Shown in pieces: positions 38,709 through 51,900 of a stretch of DNA of 64,000 bases. Each line of letters starts with the position of its first letter. Position 1 is the first letter of the stretch. The stretch comes from Chamaecrista fasciculata (lineage: Eukaryota; Streptophyta; Magnoliopsida; Fabales; Fabaceae). Position numbers and translations under genes: made by a program. The stretch covers positions 76,457 through 140,456 of the forward strand of contig QANZ01055664.1 in assembly GCA_003254925.1 (NCBI GenBank), written 5' to 3'. The notes under the pieces are model-generated. The model did no database searches. It saw nothing but the letters and a program-made list of their open reading frames with translations, and had not been told where the DNA came from.

Positions 38709-39252
38709 GGGTGATTAACAATGACGGTTATTGCCGAAGGATGATGCTGAACGTGAAGCATCAATAGGAACATGGGGAACATGGTTCCGTGAAATACGGA
38801 AAGTGGGCAAATGGAGGAGGTGGGACGTAAGCCGTGGAAGGTGGGAAAAAGGGAGTGAGGTAACCGTCAGTTCATGGGCTTGATGGAGAGGATGACATGG
38901 ACACAAGGTAACCGCCAACTCAGAGGAGTTGGCACGGGAGGGTGACGTGGGGTATCTTGGCAAGCAAGGCGGGAAGGTCTGAGCTCAAAAGAACATCACA
39001 GCATTTACTAAAGACTAAGCTCTTACCTTGCTTACTCAAAGCGATCGTGGTCAAGCACGAATAAACCTTTACTTCAATCCTACCAAGCCACATCCTAGAG
39101 TTATTCCCGGAGAAGGAGAGAGGAGGTGTCCCCCCTACCTTCACAACATTCCCGGCCTTGTCCAAGCAAAGATGTTGTGGGTGGCGCGTGGCCTACGTAA
39201 AGCTTAAGAAGGTATCTTGCTCCTGCACATTTAGACATCCCGTGGTGACAAA

Positions 39253-39353
39253 GCCTCGGAGGCGAGGCCTTGGGGGCAGAGCCTTGAAGGCAAAGCCTTG
39301 GAGGCAGAGCCTTGTCGGCAAAGCCTCGGAGGCAAAGCCTTGTCGGCAAAGCC
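39253..39353. repeat. 14-bp minisatellite inside the LTR
   Basis: About 7.2 copies of gcctt(g/c)gaggcaaa-like units with periodic variation (gaggcaaa, tcggcaaa, gaggcaga). It lies upstream of the LTR TATA box, where LTR enhancers usually sit. The repeat creates spurious open frames on both strands. Confidence 0.85.
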
Positions 39354-39434
39354 ACACTACGGGAGGTACTTGGTTAATCGATTTCCTTTATAATTAATTA
39401 ATTATAAAAATAGGAGCCATGTAGGAACAGAGGG

Positions 39435-41079
39435 AAAGTCTTTATTTTTATTTTTTTTTATTTTTGCTTTATATGAAGCAAGCAAGGAGGGAAGGGTTTT
39501 GCTGTGGTTTTTCTCCTGAGAACTTTGCCACGCGCTTTAGCGTGTAAAAGAAAGAATCAGGCCAAAATAAATAAATAAATAAAATAAAAAACTAATTCAA
39601 ATACAAATATTGCAACAATATATCTATATTTTTTGGTTGCCTTAAACCCTCTCCCACAAGCTCCACAAGCTCCACAGGAATGACTAATCATTCGTGGATT
39701 TGTGCTCTATTCAAAGGTCTATTGTTGGTCAATTAATTGTTACATACACAATGCGAAATTTAAACCCTAACACTTGCTTAAGCAACCTAGTTAACTCAAT
39801 CACTAGACTAACCAACTTTGGTTATATATCTAAAATTTTAGAAAAAATATTATACTCTTGCAATATAAAACATTATACAATATTTATTTTTATTTTAATA
39901 AGTAAACAACTTTTACATAAAATTTGAGTTAATTTAATCATGAATAACCATAATACTAAATTCTGAATATTATTATTAAAGTTAAGTTTCTCTTAGCACT
40001 AATTCCAATGTAAAACTTTACATTATTCCATACCTTGGCAAGCCAAAAAAAACTTTACGTTATTCCTTATTTTTATAATAGCTTTACTGTTAAATTATCT
40101 TAAATTTTATATTTTTATTTTAAATGTATACAATATATCGTCAATATATACACAAATTCCAAATCATTAGATGATAAATAATTAAAGACTTCGATAGTTC
40201 GATAACGTTTCCTTTCGAAATTCTAGGTATGGCCTTGACTTTGTTGACATTTAGTTGAGAAATGAGAATTTATTCCAAATGTCAATTATTTGATTCGTTA
40301 TTGACTTGAAAATCAAAAGCCAGATGCTTTATGATTTTTATGAACTTTATTTTCTAATCCTGACATGAATTTACAAGTAAATTACATTATTTAATAAATT
40401 ACTATTTTAACAAGTATATTTATTTCTCATAATCATATCCAACATAATTTTGTTAATATATTTATTATTATAATAAATATTTTAAAATTTTGTGATAATA
40501 AGCTTCGAATTCACATGTATTAAGATACACATGTAAGTATTAGAGTAATCTTATTTTTTAGTTTCTGAATTATTTTAAAATTTTAATTAAGACCTTGAAT
40601 ATTGAAATTAAAATATGCTTTTTTGATCCCTGATGAACAATTTAATTTCTAAAATTTTTATTTGTGAGAACTAAATAGTTGTTTGTTTTAAAAGAAAAAT
40701 TGAAAAACAAAAAAAAAATTCTAATATATAATGGTTAAATAAAAACAAAATTTCTCTTATATTTTAAAAGCAATTGGTTAAAAAAATAATATTGCTTTTA
40801 AATTATAAAATTATATATCTTTTTTTGTATGATCATAAGGTATCCTTACTCGAGTGGGGAAGTCAAATTATGAAAATACTACAAATTAATAGTACAAACA
40901 TATCCACTATATATTTTTCAAAAAATTAAAATAATAGTAATTTACATTTGAATGCACACAAAATAAAGAAGAAAGCTAACATTGTTACATTGTTATTAAT
41001 TATTTTTAGAATTATAGAGTAATTAAAAGAACATGAATATTAATACATGGGAATCATGGAAAAATTATTAAGACATTAA
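39435..41079. other. AT-rich intergenic region
   Basis: Lies between the LTR and the SURNod19 stop. Very AT-rich with poly-T runs. A minus-strand CATATAAAG at 39475-39467, about 35 bp from the LTR insertion point, could be the original HEN1 TATA box. No genes or element ends otherwise recognised. Confidence 0.5.
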
Positions 41080-43627
41080 TTAATATAAAGAAGAGGATGA
41101 GTTTTGGTGTGGCAAGCGTTTAGCAAGAAAGATGAGGATATTAGTCATAACTCCAGTGTGTCCTTTGGTGTTGGAAGTGTAATTAGATTCCACAATTAAG
41201 GTTTCTCCATCAACAATGTTTACAGAACCAGGTTGTGGATAACATGTTGTCATTCCCACTATGTATCCTTCTTCATTTCCTGCTTCTGTTCCTTTCCCAT
41301 ATTTTGGTTTTGAAGAACATAACACTCTTCCATCCTGCACATCGATCCATAATATTCATCACTCATTTCACAAAAATATACAAAAATTCTTGACTCCAAA
41401 AAACATGATTCAGTATGTACTTGAAGGCAAATTTGAGTTTAGAAGAGTGAATTTTGTGTTTTTTTACTATGCACGTGACCTGCATATGCTTTTTTTCCAC
41501 CAAAAGGTAACCAAAAAAGAGTTTTAAGTACCAAAGTGTTAATCACAAATAGAACAAGTAGTAAAATGTCACTTTTGCAAGAACAGAAGAGTACCAAAGT
41601 GGAATTGATTCATACCCCTGATACCAAATTTACCCTATATTATATATATGTGTGTGTGTGAGTAAATATGTGCAATTCAATTATCTCACTGTTGAGATTA
41701 CATACCTGGCCATATAGAGTTGAACCAATTGCACCTGCATGTTGATGAGCAACGGCATAAATAAGATAGCCACCAGATTTCATTGGTATGCTTGCTCTTT
41801 TCACATCAAGGCACCCATCACCCTCCTCAGTATTATTATGGCCTTTTTCATTCTTGCAAGATTTGATTTCATACTCAATCTGCATGCATGTGGTATAAAA
41901 CAAATCTCAAGCTTTCTCATTCTCACACCCAACAAATTAAAACTAAACATACATATATACCATCACTACTAGCTGGTTTGGAATCCAATGAATTTGAAAT
42001 GAGCATGTAAACAAACGACTTAGTCCCCTGAAATACACGAGTTAACAACTCGATTTTTAAAAGTCTAATTTACACACTTTAATATTTGAAAGTTGAGTAG
42101 GCAAATATTGTTTAGTCTATTAAGTTTATTTTATAGGGATTAACTTTTTAGGTCAAACGAACTCAAATGTATTAGTTTCATAACTTTCAAGGATTAAAGG
42201 ATTTAAACTAAATTTTCAGAGATTGAATTGTTGACTGGTGTATTTCTAAGGAATCAATTTATTTGTTTACTTTTTGAAGAATGATATGTGTCTATTGCTT
42301 ACCCAACAATTATGGCCTGGACTTAGTCCTTTGTCACTATTGGGTGATATTTGATCAGTCACATCAAGTATATAAACATCTACAGGAAATACAGATTGGT
42401 CCCATTCAACCCACTTAATAGTGTATTTCAGGTATAGGCTTCTCTTTGCACCTTTAAAACCTTCCCTCAACTTGCATTGAGTATTATCATAGCAACAAAG
42501 GAATCCTCCTTTATAAGTAGATGGCAAAGTCAGGCCTTCCTCATTCTTTGTCACATTGTAAAGATCACACCTGCATTCATCAATATGTTCATTAAGTATT
42601 TATATATTTTGAAAACTACTTAAAAAAGAGGAGTCGCCATCAAAATCTAATTAATTCCCTTTAGGGTGTCAAATGTGACACCAACTAATAGTTATTACGA
42701 TACTATAAAGACATACCTACATTCCGAACACCCCGTAGCGTCTTGAACACCACGCATATCGATAGCGTGAATATTAATCATCCATTTTTCCTCAAACCCT
42801 TGTGGGATTTCTTGAGGATTTCCTATCTCTATACCAAAAGGATCAGGAAGATCTGTGTTTGTTCCTCTTCCTTCAGATCCAAGGCCAAAATATTGAGAAA
42901 GAATATCTTTTTGGCATGGTCCACTATTTCTCTTCAAAACATAATCCTTATGGGGGAAAATCCAACGGTTAGGATAGCCTTTGTGAGCCACATGTTTACG
43001 TTTGTGGTACCTTACCATCACCCAATGGTGAATGTAAGCTTCGTAGAGAGGTACAGGATTTAGTTCTTCATCAACTATTTCGGCATTCAGACCCTTGAGT
43101 CCGATATGCCCTTTTGGAAACCCAACCTCGTAGAAAAACCTACTAAACACAGTTCCTGATGATAAAGTAGAAACATGAAGGAATACAAATTAAAATTATT
43201 CACAAACCATTCTCAAGATCTTAAGACTTTTATATGGTTATATGGCATTATGGAAAGAAAAAAAAAAAGTTAGTGGATTATCAGAAAAAAAAAAATGGAA
43301 AAATAGGCCATGATGTGCTATTTGATATCTGGATTTCTTTTAACTTTTTTTGTAACAAACAGTTGACAGAATAGAAGTTCAGTTTGATCATGTTAAGTAT
43401 TAATTATACATTTAGTTATGTCAATTGTCTCAAATAAAAAATCTAAATTAGTATAATAAATATATTGTATTACCTGGTTTCACTTCAATCTTAGGAGATA
43501 GGAAAACAGATGTTTTTACATGGGAATGTGAATTCATGGAAGAACATGAAGATGGAGTGGTTAATAGCAGCAGCAGCAGAATTGTTGCAGATAATGAAAA
43601 TTCATAATCTTGATAAACAACAAACAT
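41080..43627 (-). CDS. SURNod19-family secreted protein (5 exons)
   Basis: Exons: 43627-43474, 43155-42717, 42570-42303, 41879-41706, 41334-41080, giving 429 residues with every join in frame. The N-terminus has a hydrophobic signal-peptide core (SATILLLLLLTTPSSCSS), so the protein probably enters the secretory pathway. The body matches the plant 'stress up-regulated Nod 19' family: FYEVGFPKGHIGLKGLNAEI, YIHHWVMVRYHKRKH, EKWMINIHAIDMRG, CSECRCDLYNVTKNEEG, GGYLIYAVAHQHAGAIGS and EGYIVGMTTCYPQPGSVNI. Paired cysteines and repeated histidines (HHW, HQHAG) suggest disulphides and perhaps metal binding. The family was named from stress or nodule-induced transcripts; its biochemical activity is unknown to me. 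The start is the only ATG before the signal sequence. Confidence 0.9.
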
Positions 43628-45962
43628 GTTGATCTGTCAGCATCATCTTTATCAGTAATTATCAATTGAAAGAAATTAAACGATTGTTAAGATCATGATA
43701 TCTATGGCACAAAAAAAAGAAGAAAGAAAGAAACGCAATTATAATTAATTAGCACTTAATTCATAACAGAAAATACTGACTATTTTCATAGTTTGGATGT
43801 TAGATGACATCCAATTTCTTAATACAGGAGATATAAAATGACTTCAATTTACATACATAACTGCCCAAAAACTAAAGAAATATCAGACTTCAAATACTAA
43901 TTATATCATTTCTATGATAATTTTTTTTTAATTTTATGAAAAATATGGGAATCTAAATTCTACAACATTTTGTACTTTGGTATTTTATATCATTGTATCT
44001 AAGATATCAAAGAACATTAGTGATTAATACCATACCTAGATTCAAATCTCTATTCTATTGTATACCTAAAGAAGAATTATAAGAAATCACAAAATTTAAG
44101 ATGGGTTGTCACATGATGGAATCTATTAAAAAAATTAAAAATAAAAAAAGGAAGGCGTGAATGAAAGAAAGATAAGTAAACCAATTACTTGAAGTGTGAA
44201 AAATTCATAAATAAATTTCAAAAGATAATGATATGAATTCATAAAGCATTGAAAAGGAAGAAGAAGAAGAAACATACATGAGCAAATTAGTAGAGGAGAA
44301 ATAGAAGTATATATTGCAGCTGAATTTCAAGCATACAAAAATGGAGGGGAGATAAATTTATATATAGAATATGAATCCTTTTCTTTTTCATCAGTTGAAC
44401 ATGAGGATGGTCCTTAATTGCAGTTTCACAATCCTCTTCATCATTGTGATATGTTTCTTTTATTTTTCTTTTTTGGTTTTTGTTGATGAGAAACAGATGT
44501 GAACAATGTGAAAATATCATATTAGTGATTACTGTTGGTGTTAATAATTGTGGAGTTACAAAGTGATTAAAAGAATCAATCAGTTTTTCTTGTAGTTACT
44601 AAATGAACTAACTGTTCTCTCAAATTGGTATATAGAGCAAATTGTGATTTTAATGGTGATTTCATTATGGTAATTCCAATATTACAGTTTTTATTTTTGT
44701 TTTAATAAGAGTGGGTAAAGATAAATAAATTAATTTGGCATCTGATTGTCTTGTTAATTTGTCCAGCACGAGGATGGGTTGTAAATCCCCACCTTCGTTA
44801 GTTGATATCCTGTCTAGTGATGCTGCTTATTTTGCTTTGTTTTCATTTGTACTATGTTTAACTTTGTCTTACTTTTGAATAAATTATGATGTTTCAGGCC
44901 AAAAAAAAAAATTGATGATTGCGCAACAGTGTGCTTATTTTCGTCCATATCATCTATTTACTTTGCAGATATGAAAAATGAACAACTTTATTATTTTTAA
45001 TTTTATCTTTCTTCTTTAGTGCCACCAAACTCGACAAATTTACTCATGTCAGTAAATCAGTATTTTCAAGATTTAAAATTATGACATTATTATAATTTAA
45101 GTAATTGAGAGTGCAAAAAGAAATGATAAATATACATACATAATAGAAGGATGAGAGTAAAAATAATAATAGTAGTATTTATGAATTTATTTGTCAAGGG
45201 TAAATTCATAGGCTGCATTTAGAATTTCTTGAGACAGCTCACTAATCAGCATTGAGTGGAAAAACTAGGATTTTCACCTCAGCAACAAAGCAAAATGAGT
45301 TTATACAAAAAGTGCATAGTAATATAAACTAATTATCCGGACCAAAAACAAAAGATATAAACTAATTATATACAAATAACTGTACTATTATTAATTTCTG
45401 ACACTGGTTTTCGCAGGAATGATATTCCAAAAAGCAAATGCAAGAGCATATATATACAACAAATACTATTTGAAGGAATAAAAACAATAGCTGTACTATT
45501 CTGATACTGATTTTTGCAGGAATGATATTCCAAATGCAAATGCAAGACTATGTATATAACAGATACTATTTCAAGAAACTATCAACCTCTAATAGAAAGC
45601 AAAATGAAACATTACCAACGAACAAAGTAAATTTTGATTAGGAAAATTGGATGAACTTTTTTGAATAGGCTACACCCCAGATATTCCATTCGCAAACCTG
45701 GCTCTGCAAGAACAAAATTTGATTATACATGGCCAAAAATATGATTAAGAGTGATATTAACACACTTACACACAAACAAACCCTTGCAATAACTACTCTC
45801 CCCTTTTTTCATTAATTCATTAATAATTTCAAGGGTTCAGCATCCCATCTAATTGAGAGATATTTAACAAAAGAAGAAGAATATATCTCCATACATAGTC
45901 TGATATCCTTTTCCCACTAGATCCTTCAAAAAGCTTGGGTAAGATTCCCCAGGAGATGCTTT
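43628..45962. other. Intergenic between SURNod19 and the transposase-like gene
   Basis: About 2.3 kb of AT-rich sequence containing the SURNod19 promoter side and the 3' end of the next gene. No coding region is supported. A 110-bp tandem duplication lies at 45381-45590. Confidence 0.5.
45381..45590. repeat. 110-bp imperfect tandem duplication
   Basis: Two copies begin with ctgtactatt at 45381 and 45491. Both contain gcaggaatgatattcca, a gcaaatgcaaga-type segment and atactattt. They differ by small indels and substitutions. No function is apparent. Confidence 0.7.
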
Positions 45963-48900
45963 TCAAAATCTTCCCCTTTGTTTCTTGGTTTTTCTACTCC
46001 TTGCCATACCTGTTCTTAATTCTGCTCTAAGGTCTGTTATCACATCCTCTGCTTCATGCAGTTGTGCTTCAAGCTCTGCAATCATCCGGGCGCTCTCCGA
46101 GCTCTCTCCTTCACTTATCTATTGAGAAAGGAACACATGGACAAATGACATTCAGAAAATTTTTTTTATTTATTTTTTAATAAAAGATATTGTAGGACCA
46201 TATTTAAAGTTTTAACTTTCACCAAAAACGAAATTTAAGTTGTGGACTTCATTTGTTCTAAATACATAGAAATTTACAGCAGATGGGAAACCATTCTAAC
46301 AATGCATGAATGACTCTTTTGTGAGTGTTTTTGTGTGTGTGTTTTTACGGGAGGGGTGGATAATTGTCTCCCTAGCCTAATATAAACAAAGAGTGAAACT
46401 TGCATTCACTTTTTAGGTGTTTAATCTCAAGTTCTTCATTAAAAAAATGTTTTTCACAACTTCATTATATATTCAATGGGAGGGAAGCTGATTCTAAAGA
46501 AGTGGTGAAACTTGGAAATCATTACATACAAGATGTCACAAGTTTTGAGTATTTGGAAACGATAATACAAAATAAAAAAGAAATAGAGGTGGAGGTTAAT
46601 CATAAGATTCAAACAGGTGGATAAAATGGAGAAAGTGATGGAAATTGTGCCCTAAGGCCAATCATTTTATATGTATGAACATATTGTTTGACCGATTTAT
46701 GAATGATAAATTATGTCGTTATCATATTATTAGCATGTTTACTGTGATAGCAATCCTTGATTAATTATTTGATAATTATTCTAAACTGTCCCTGATCGAT
46801 TATTCACGTGGGAACGTGAATGAACTAAGACCATCATGACTTCGGTGTATGGAGATACACGCATGTGATGCTTCTCGAGAGTCATGGTGCAATTATGTAA
46901 TGGGTTACAAGTTGCTGGACCGACCCGGAGAGTCCTGCATGGTTTTAGTCATGAGCTAGTCTCTCCTGTACACCTGTCACGATGCCCTTAAACCTGAGGT
47001 CTTCATTATTCCGACGTTGTAGATGCTGAACTTTGGCCTAGTCCAACGTTGCCCGTAACAGGGTAGCCATACAGGCTGAGAACGGGTTTAGTTGTTTGCC
47101 GTGCTGAGGAATGTGGTTGACCAAGAAGGAATTTTGTCCCTCATTAAGTTGAGAGATATTTGATTGGGCCCCTTGATGAGTTTGTCCAAGGAATGTAAGG
47201 CCACACAGGGTAATGGGACCAACTCAAGGAATTGAGAAAGTTATGGTTTGGATTACAAGAATGACTTTGCCATGCCTTATCTATGACCAAAATATCGTGT
47301 GACAATAGGGATTATGACAAGGTGGTACTAAGGTTAAGTCGTTTATGTTAAAACGATAACTCACGTGTTTTGGGTAGTCGTGATGGCTTGCTAGAGTCTG
47401 CTCTCGACTTGTGAGTCATAGAGATGGCTTGCTGCCAATTTCACATGAGGCCTGCTGGGTCACACATTAGCAGGATAAGATACTGTTATGGACACGAATT
47501 AGGGTTTAATTCGTGAGTCACTTTAGTACATAGTTGAATGTCTTAGGACATGAAGTCTTGTCTTAAATAAAATCTACATTTGTGATATTTAAATTTGTTA
47601 GACAAGTTTAACTATATTAATTGTTAAAAAGTTAATTTGATTAATCTATTTACAATTGAATTCTTGTTTAAAATATTGGGGAATAATGAATGGACTAAGT
47701 CTCCTAAGAGTTAGGGGATTATTGATTTATTAAATTCTCTAATATTGGATAACAAGAGGAGGGTGGCGCCTCACTCTTGAATTAATTAATGAAATATGAT
47801 TTTGTTAATTTGAATTCAAGATTTAAATTTGAATTAAGATATTAGGGTAATATTTTAATTCAATTTGTTAAGGATATTAATAATTTGGTTAGAACTTCCT
47901 AAGAGTTAGGATTGTTATTTTATTTATTAAATTCTTATAAAACCACTAGGAGGGGGGCGAGTTCTTCAAGATTCAAATGCAAGATTTGATCTTGCATTTT
48001 GAATTTCAAGAATGCATTTTGAATTTTAAGTTAAGATATTAATGTAATATTTTAATTAAGAATTCAAATCCTCTTGACTCATTCCAACAAATGGGAAGTG
48101 TGCATTCTAGGTTTCAAGATATGATCTTGAAATTTAAATTGAGATTGCCTCTCAATTTTGAATTATAATATTAATGTAATCTTATAATCAAGATTTGGTG
48201 ATTCCCTAATTTGAGGAATGGAGACTCTATAAAAGCATAAACAAGTCGCCTATAAACCCTAGAGGAAGTCGCCTATTATTCTAAGAGAAAAGGCGCATAG
48301 CCTAGGAAGAGAAAAAGGGAAAGTTTTGAACTAACCCTAAACTTAGAGTTTTAAGGGCAATTTGTGTGTGAGGAAGAGAGAGAAGCGAAAACTCTAGAGA
48401 GTGTGGCCAAGAAAGTGGTTCTTGGTAGTGTGCTCATCTTTTGAGTTTTAGTGAGGAATTTTTTGAGAAAAATCCCATACTAGTGTGCCACTTGGTTCTT
48501 GGATATTTCAAGAAGTATTCTTGAAATTCCAAGATTGTAGATCGGTTCCCATAATCTCTTGGAGAAGAGATTGGAGGCTAGCACCTGAGTATCTGCCAAA
48601 TTGTTCGTGTGGATCACCGGCAGGGGAAGGACACGAGTCTGTGGACTTCTTGGAATTGCGATTTTTCAAAGCAGCTGTCTGATTTAGGTAAACGTCTTTT
48701 CTCTCTGGTATAAACACATATAGTGGATTCTTTGGAGGAGATTATAAAAAAAAATTATTTTACCTTTTCCGCTGCGTTTGTTCAATAATCTCCAACAGAA
48801 AGGTCTTAGGAGTTATTTGATAAAATAGTACCACTTAAACTAAAAGGAAAATTTTACAACACGAATATTGTTGGGAGTGATAAAAGGGCAACAAGAACAG

Positions 48901-51900
48901 AAATTATCCTATTGGGATGAGAATGCTACAATGGATAAGTGGTCATACTAGAAAGTATAAGATCATAAATGAGTGCATCAAAGAGAAAGTTGAAATAGTA
49001 CCTAACTACCTATCATAGAGAAGTTAGTCAAAACACGTCTTTTGTGTATTAAACAAGCTAGGCTTGACCACAAATATTATCTTGGGCTCAGTAAATTTAA
49101 TTTGAGCATGCAAGTGCACATTTACTAGTGCTCAATTTAACTACAGTCTATACAAAACCATTAGAAGGAACTTGAAACTCATATTTCATTTAAAAAAGCT
49201 CTATTTCACATTCATGTTTTTACAGCAGTTTGAGCATACTTGCATAAAATGTATACTCACCGAGAGTCGATGCTGCGATAATGCATCCTGGATGGATGCC
49301 TGAATTTGATTGTTGATCTCTTGCATTTCTTTATTACGGTCCGACAAACGACCTTCTATCTCCTGTCTTTTCCGCTGCTCTTCCGCTAATTGAGACTGAA
49401 CCTCAGCAAGTTCAGCTCTCAGTTGATTGCACTCTCTCCTAGCCTCCTCTGCCTTTCTCTTTTCTACCTCTAGATCCGTTTGTAGGTTTTGGTTTATAAT
49501 GTAGCTTGATGACCCCAGTGGTTCACAGCATAGCATAAATGATGACTTTTTTTTAGTAATTGAACTAAATGCTGCATTGATAATTTCCTTTTCATTTGTT
49601 GTTACGGCATCTCCTGAATCTTGTAGCCGACATTGCTCCTCATTGATTTTCTCAGCAACCTTGTCCTACCATGAATAATTGAAAAAAAATGGATTAGCGA
49701 AAAAATTGCAAAGCTTCAGTGAAGTTTACATATGTAGCAGTCAAGTAAAATTCGATTACATTGATTTCCTTAGATGCCTCATCAACCCATTCCCCATTGG
49801 CCCTTTTGTGGGTCAATTCCCACAGCTTCTGCATATCAGGCTCCTTGCCAGTTGCTGGATCTCGCTAATAACAAAATGTATATCAAATTACAGTTAAATG
49901 AAAGTGCAAAAAAAAAAAAATACATACAAATATAGATACAATCTTACAATATTACAAAAAAAATACTGAAATAGAAATTAAATCTCACCAATTCATAGCT
50001 AATGGCTTGAAAGGACTTCTGCCCACTAGTATGATTGATCCGAAGCTTTGCTCTGTTTGCTTTGTTTATCTGGCTCATTCTCTGAAGGCAAGAAAAAATG
50101 TATGTTATGCAACTTAAGAAGGTTTGATAGTCTGAGAGTGTGTTTCGATGTTGTGATAGAGACTCAAGTGACATTGGAGAACCTTCCCTCAAAAGTTAGT
50201 TGTTGAAAGGGAAGAACCAAAGTCCCTATCATGTTGGGACTTGGGCAATCCATTCTATCCAAGTCCCTATCATGTTGAGATGGTTGGGGTGGGAATAATG
50301 AGTAAATTAGGGGCAGCCAGGCTTGACAATCCTAACTGGGCGAGGCAAACCATTTCTGCATTGGGACTACCCATAAGCACAGACACTTCATTTTAAGGGA
50401 GCATCACATGTTTGACGCGCGTTTATGTTTGACAGGTAAACAACACGATACAACACATACTTGACACTAGTCCATGAGTGCTAATTTTTTGTAGCTTCGA
50501 CACAATGAAAAATAGAAAAAATTGATATGAATGACATATTTCATGAATAGATATCAGAATTTTTTAATTTTTCATAAAGATTTATGGATAATTAATTGTC
50601 TCTTCATTTTTTGTCTATTATTGGAATTACAATATATATGTACACATGTATATAGTGTCATATTATGTAATTTTAAGAATTTAATGTGTGGATGTGTCTA
50701 TTTCCAAGTTGTGTCCTATTTTTCTATCCATATCTGTGCTTCATAAGGGACTACGAACATCCTAGTCCATCACAACTCTATTATGGTTTCAAGCAAGCCC
50801 TTCGCTCCTAACCTTAAGATTCTACCCCTAAAAACATGCCTTTTAAAGTGCCAGGCCCTTTCTAAATATTGCTAACCACCCTATATATTTATTAAGGTTG
50901 AACCTTGGCCCAAATTGACACCTAACGGGGGATGAAGCAGTAGAGCTATAGAGGAAAAAGTAGTACACCTCAAAAGCTGGGCTGCTAAAATGGTCAACCA
51001 AGAAGTGCCAGTCAGAATCACATATATCATCTGGAACATGCTCTAAGGCCTCCTCTTTTGTTTCAAATGCCAAGTAGTGATGATGAAGCCTGTTACGCCA
51101 ATTCCGATATAAACGGTTGGCTTCCTCCAATATAGCTCGCCGCACAAGATATGTATTTGGTAGTCTCCAATTTTCCTATAAATGAGAACAAAAGTAAAAG
51201 TACGAGTCAGTAAGAACTACGACCAATCCAATATTGACAAGTTTCACCTTTTATTGCACTAAATGAACCGATCACATTAAGCAATAATAGTAAATGCCTT
51301 TAGTTTGTTGGTAGCCTAGGTAGTGGGAATTTAATTTTTTTGCTGTTTCTCTCACAAATTATAAATTAGAAATTATACATCAAGTCTCATCAGCTAAGCA
51401 ATCCATCTATTAAAGAAAGCAAAAAGCAACACATGAATGACAACTGCTTTAAAATCACTATTAAGTCTCCTCAGCAATACATGCCTGTACCTATATAGCA
51501 TTGGAAGAAAAACTAAGGGAGCATGAGTTGAAAGAGCTTTTTGTTCTTAGATCAACAACTAATGTTTTCTAAGAGCAGCAACAATAGATTAAATGTTTAA
51601 GCAGGGCTTACCAATGCATTTTGCACTATTTTGTCCTTAACACTTTGAGGAACCTGCTTCCACTTGGATACATTATGACGGGCATCCCGATGAACCATGA
51701 GAGAAAGATCAGCAATAAAATCTTTACGACCAGGACCAACTGCCACCAACTTTGTCGGATGAATAAGAACATCCAACTTTCCATCTGCACTCTCTTGAAA
51801 ACCCTTCATAAGACCTCTTGTTCTTCCTCTTCCTTTCTTCTCAAAACCAGTATCTGAATCTGCCCCTCCACCCAAATAATAAAATTGAGGGGAAAAAATC

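Larger units (their letters stand above)
38397..39429 (-). mobile_element. Solo LTR next to the HEN1 promoter
   Basis: The 1,033-bp element has ends tgttcc / ggaaca and a perfect 5-bp target duplication gaggg (38392-38396 and 39430-39434), the signature of an LTR retrotransposon reduced to one LTR by recombination. A TATA box TATAAATAG on the minus strand at about 38707-38699 gives its transcription direction, the same as HEN1. It is GC-richer than its surroundings. There is no internal domain, primer-binding site or coding sequence. The U3 part carries a 14-bp tandem repeat. Confidence 0.9.

Noticed and set aside
39101-39397. Overlapping open frames on both strands with repetitive K/P/R or L/P protein
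   Set aside because: They arise from a 14-bp GC-rich tandem repeat (a multiple that avoids stops) inside the solo LTR.
48485-48717. Short frames on both strands near 48.6 kb
   Set aside because: They lie in the R-U5 part of the solo LTR, which is non-coding.
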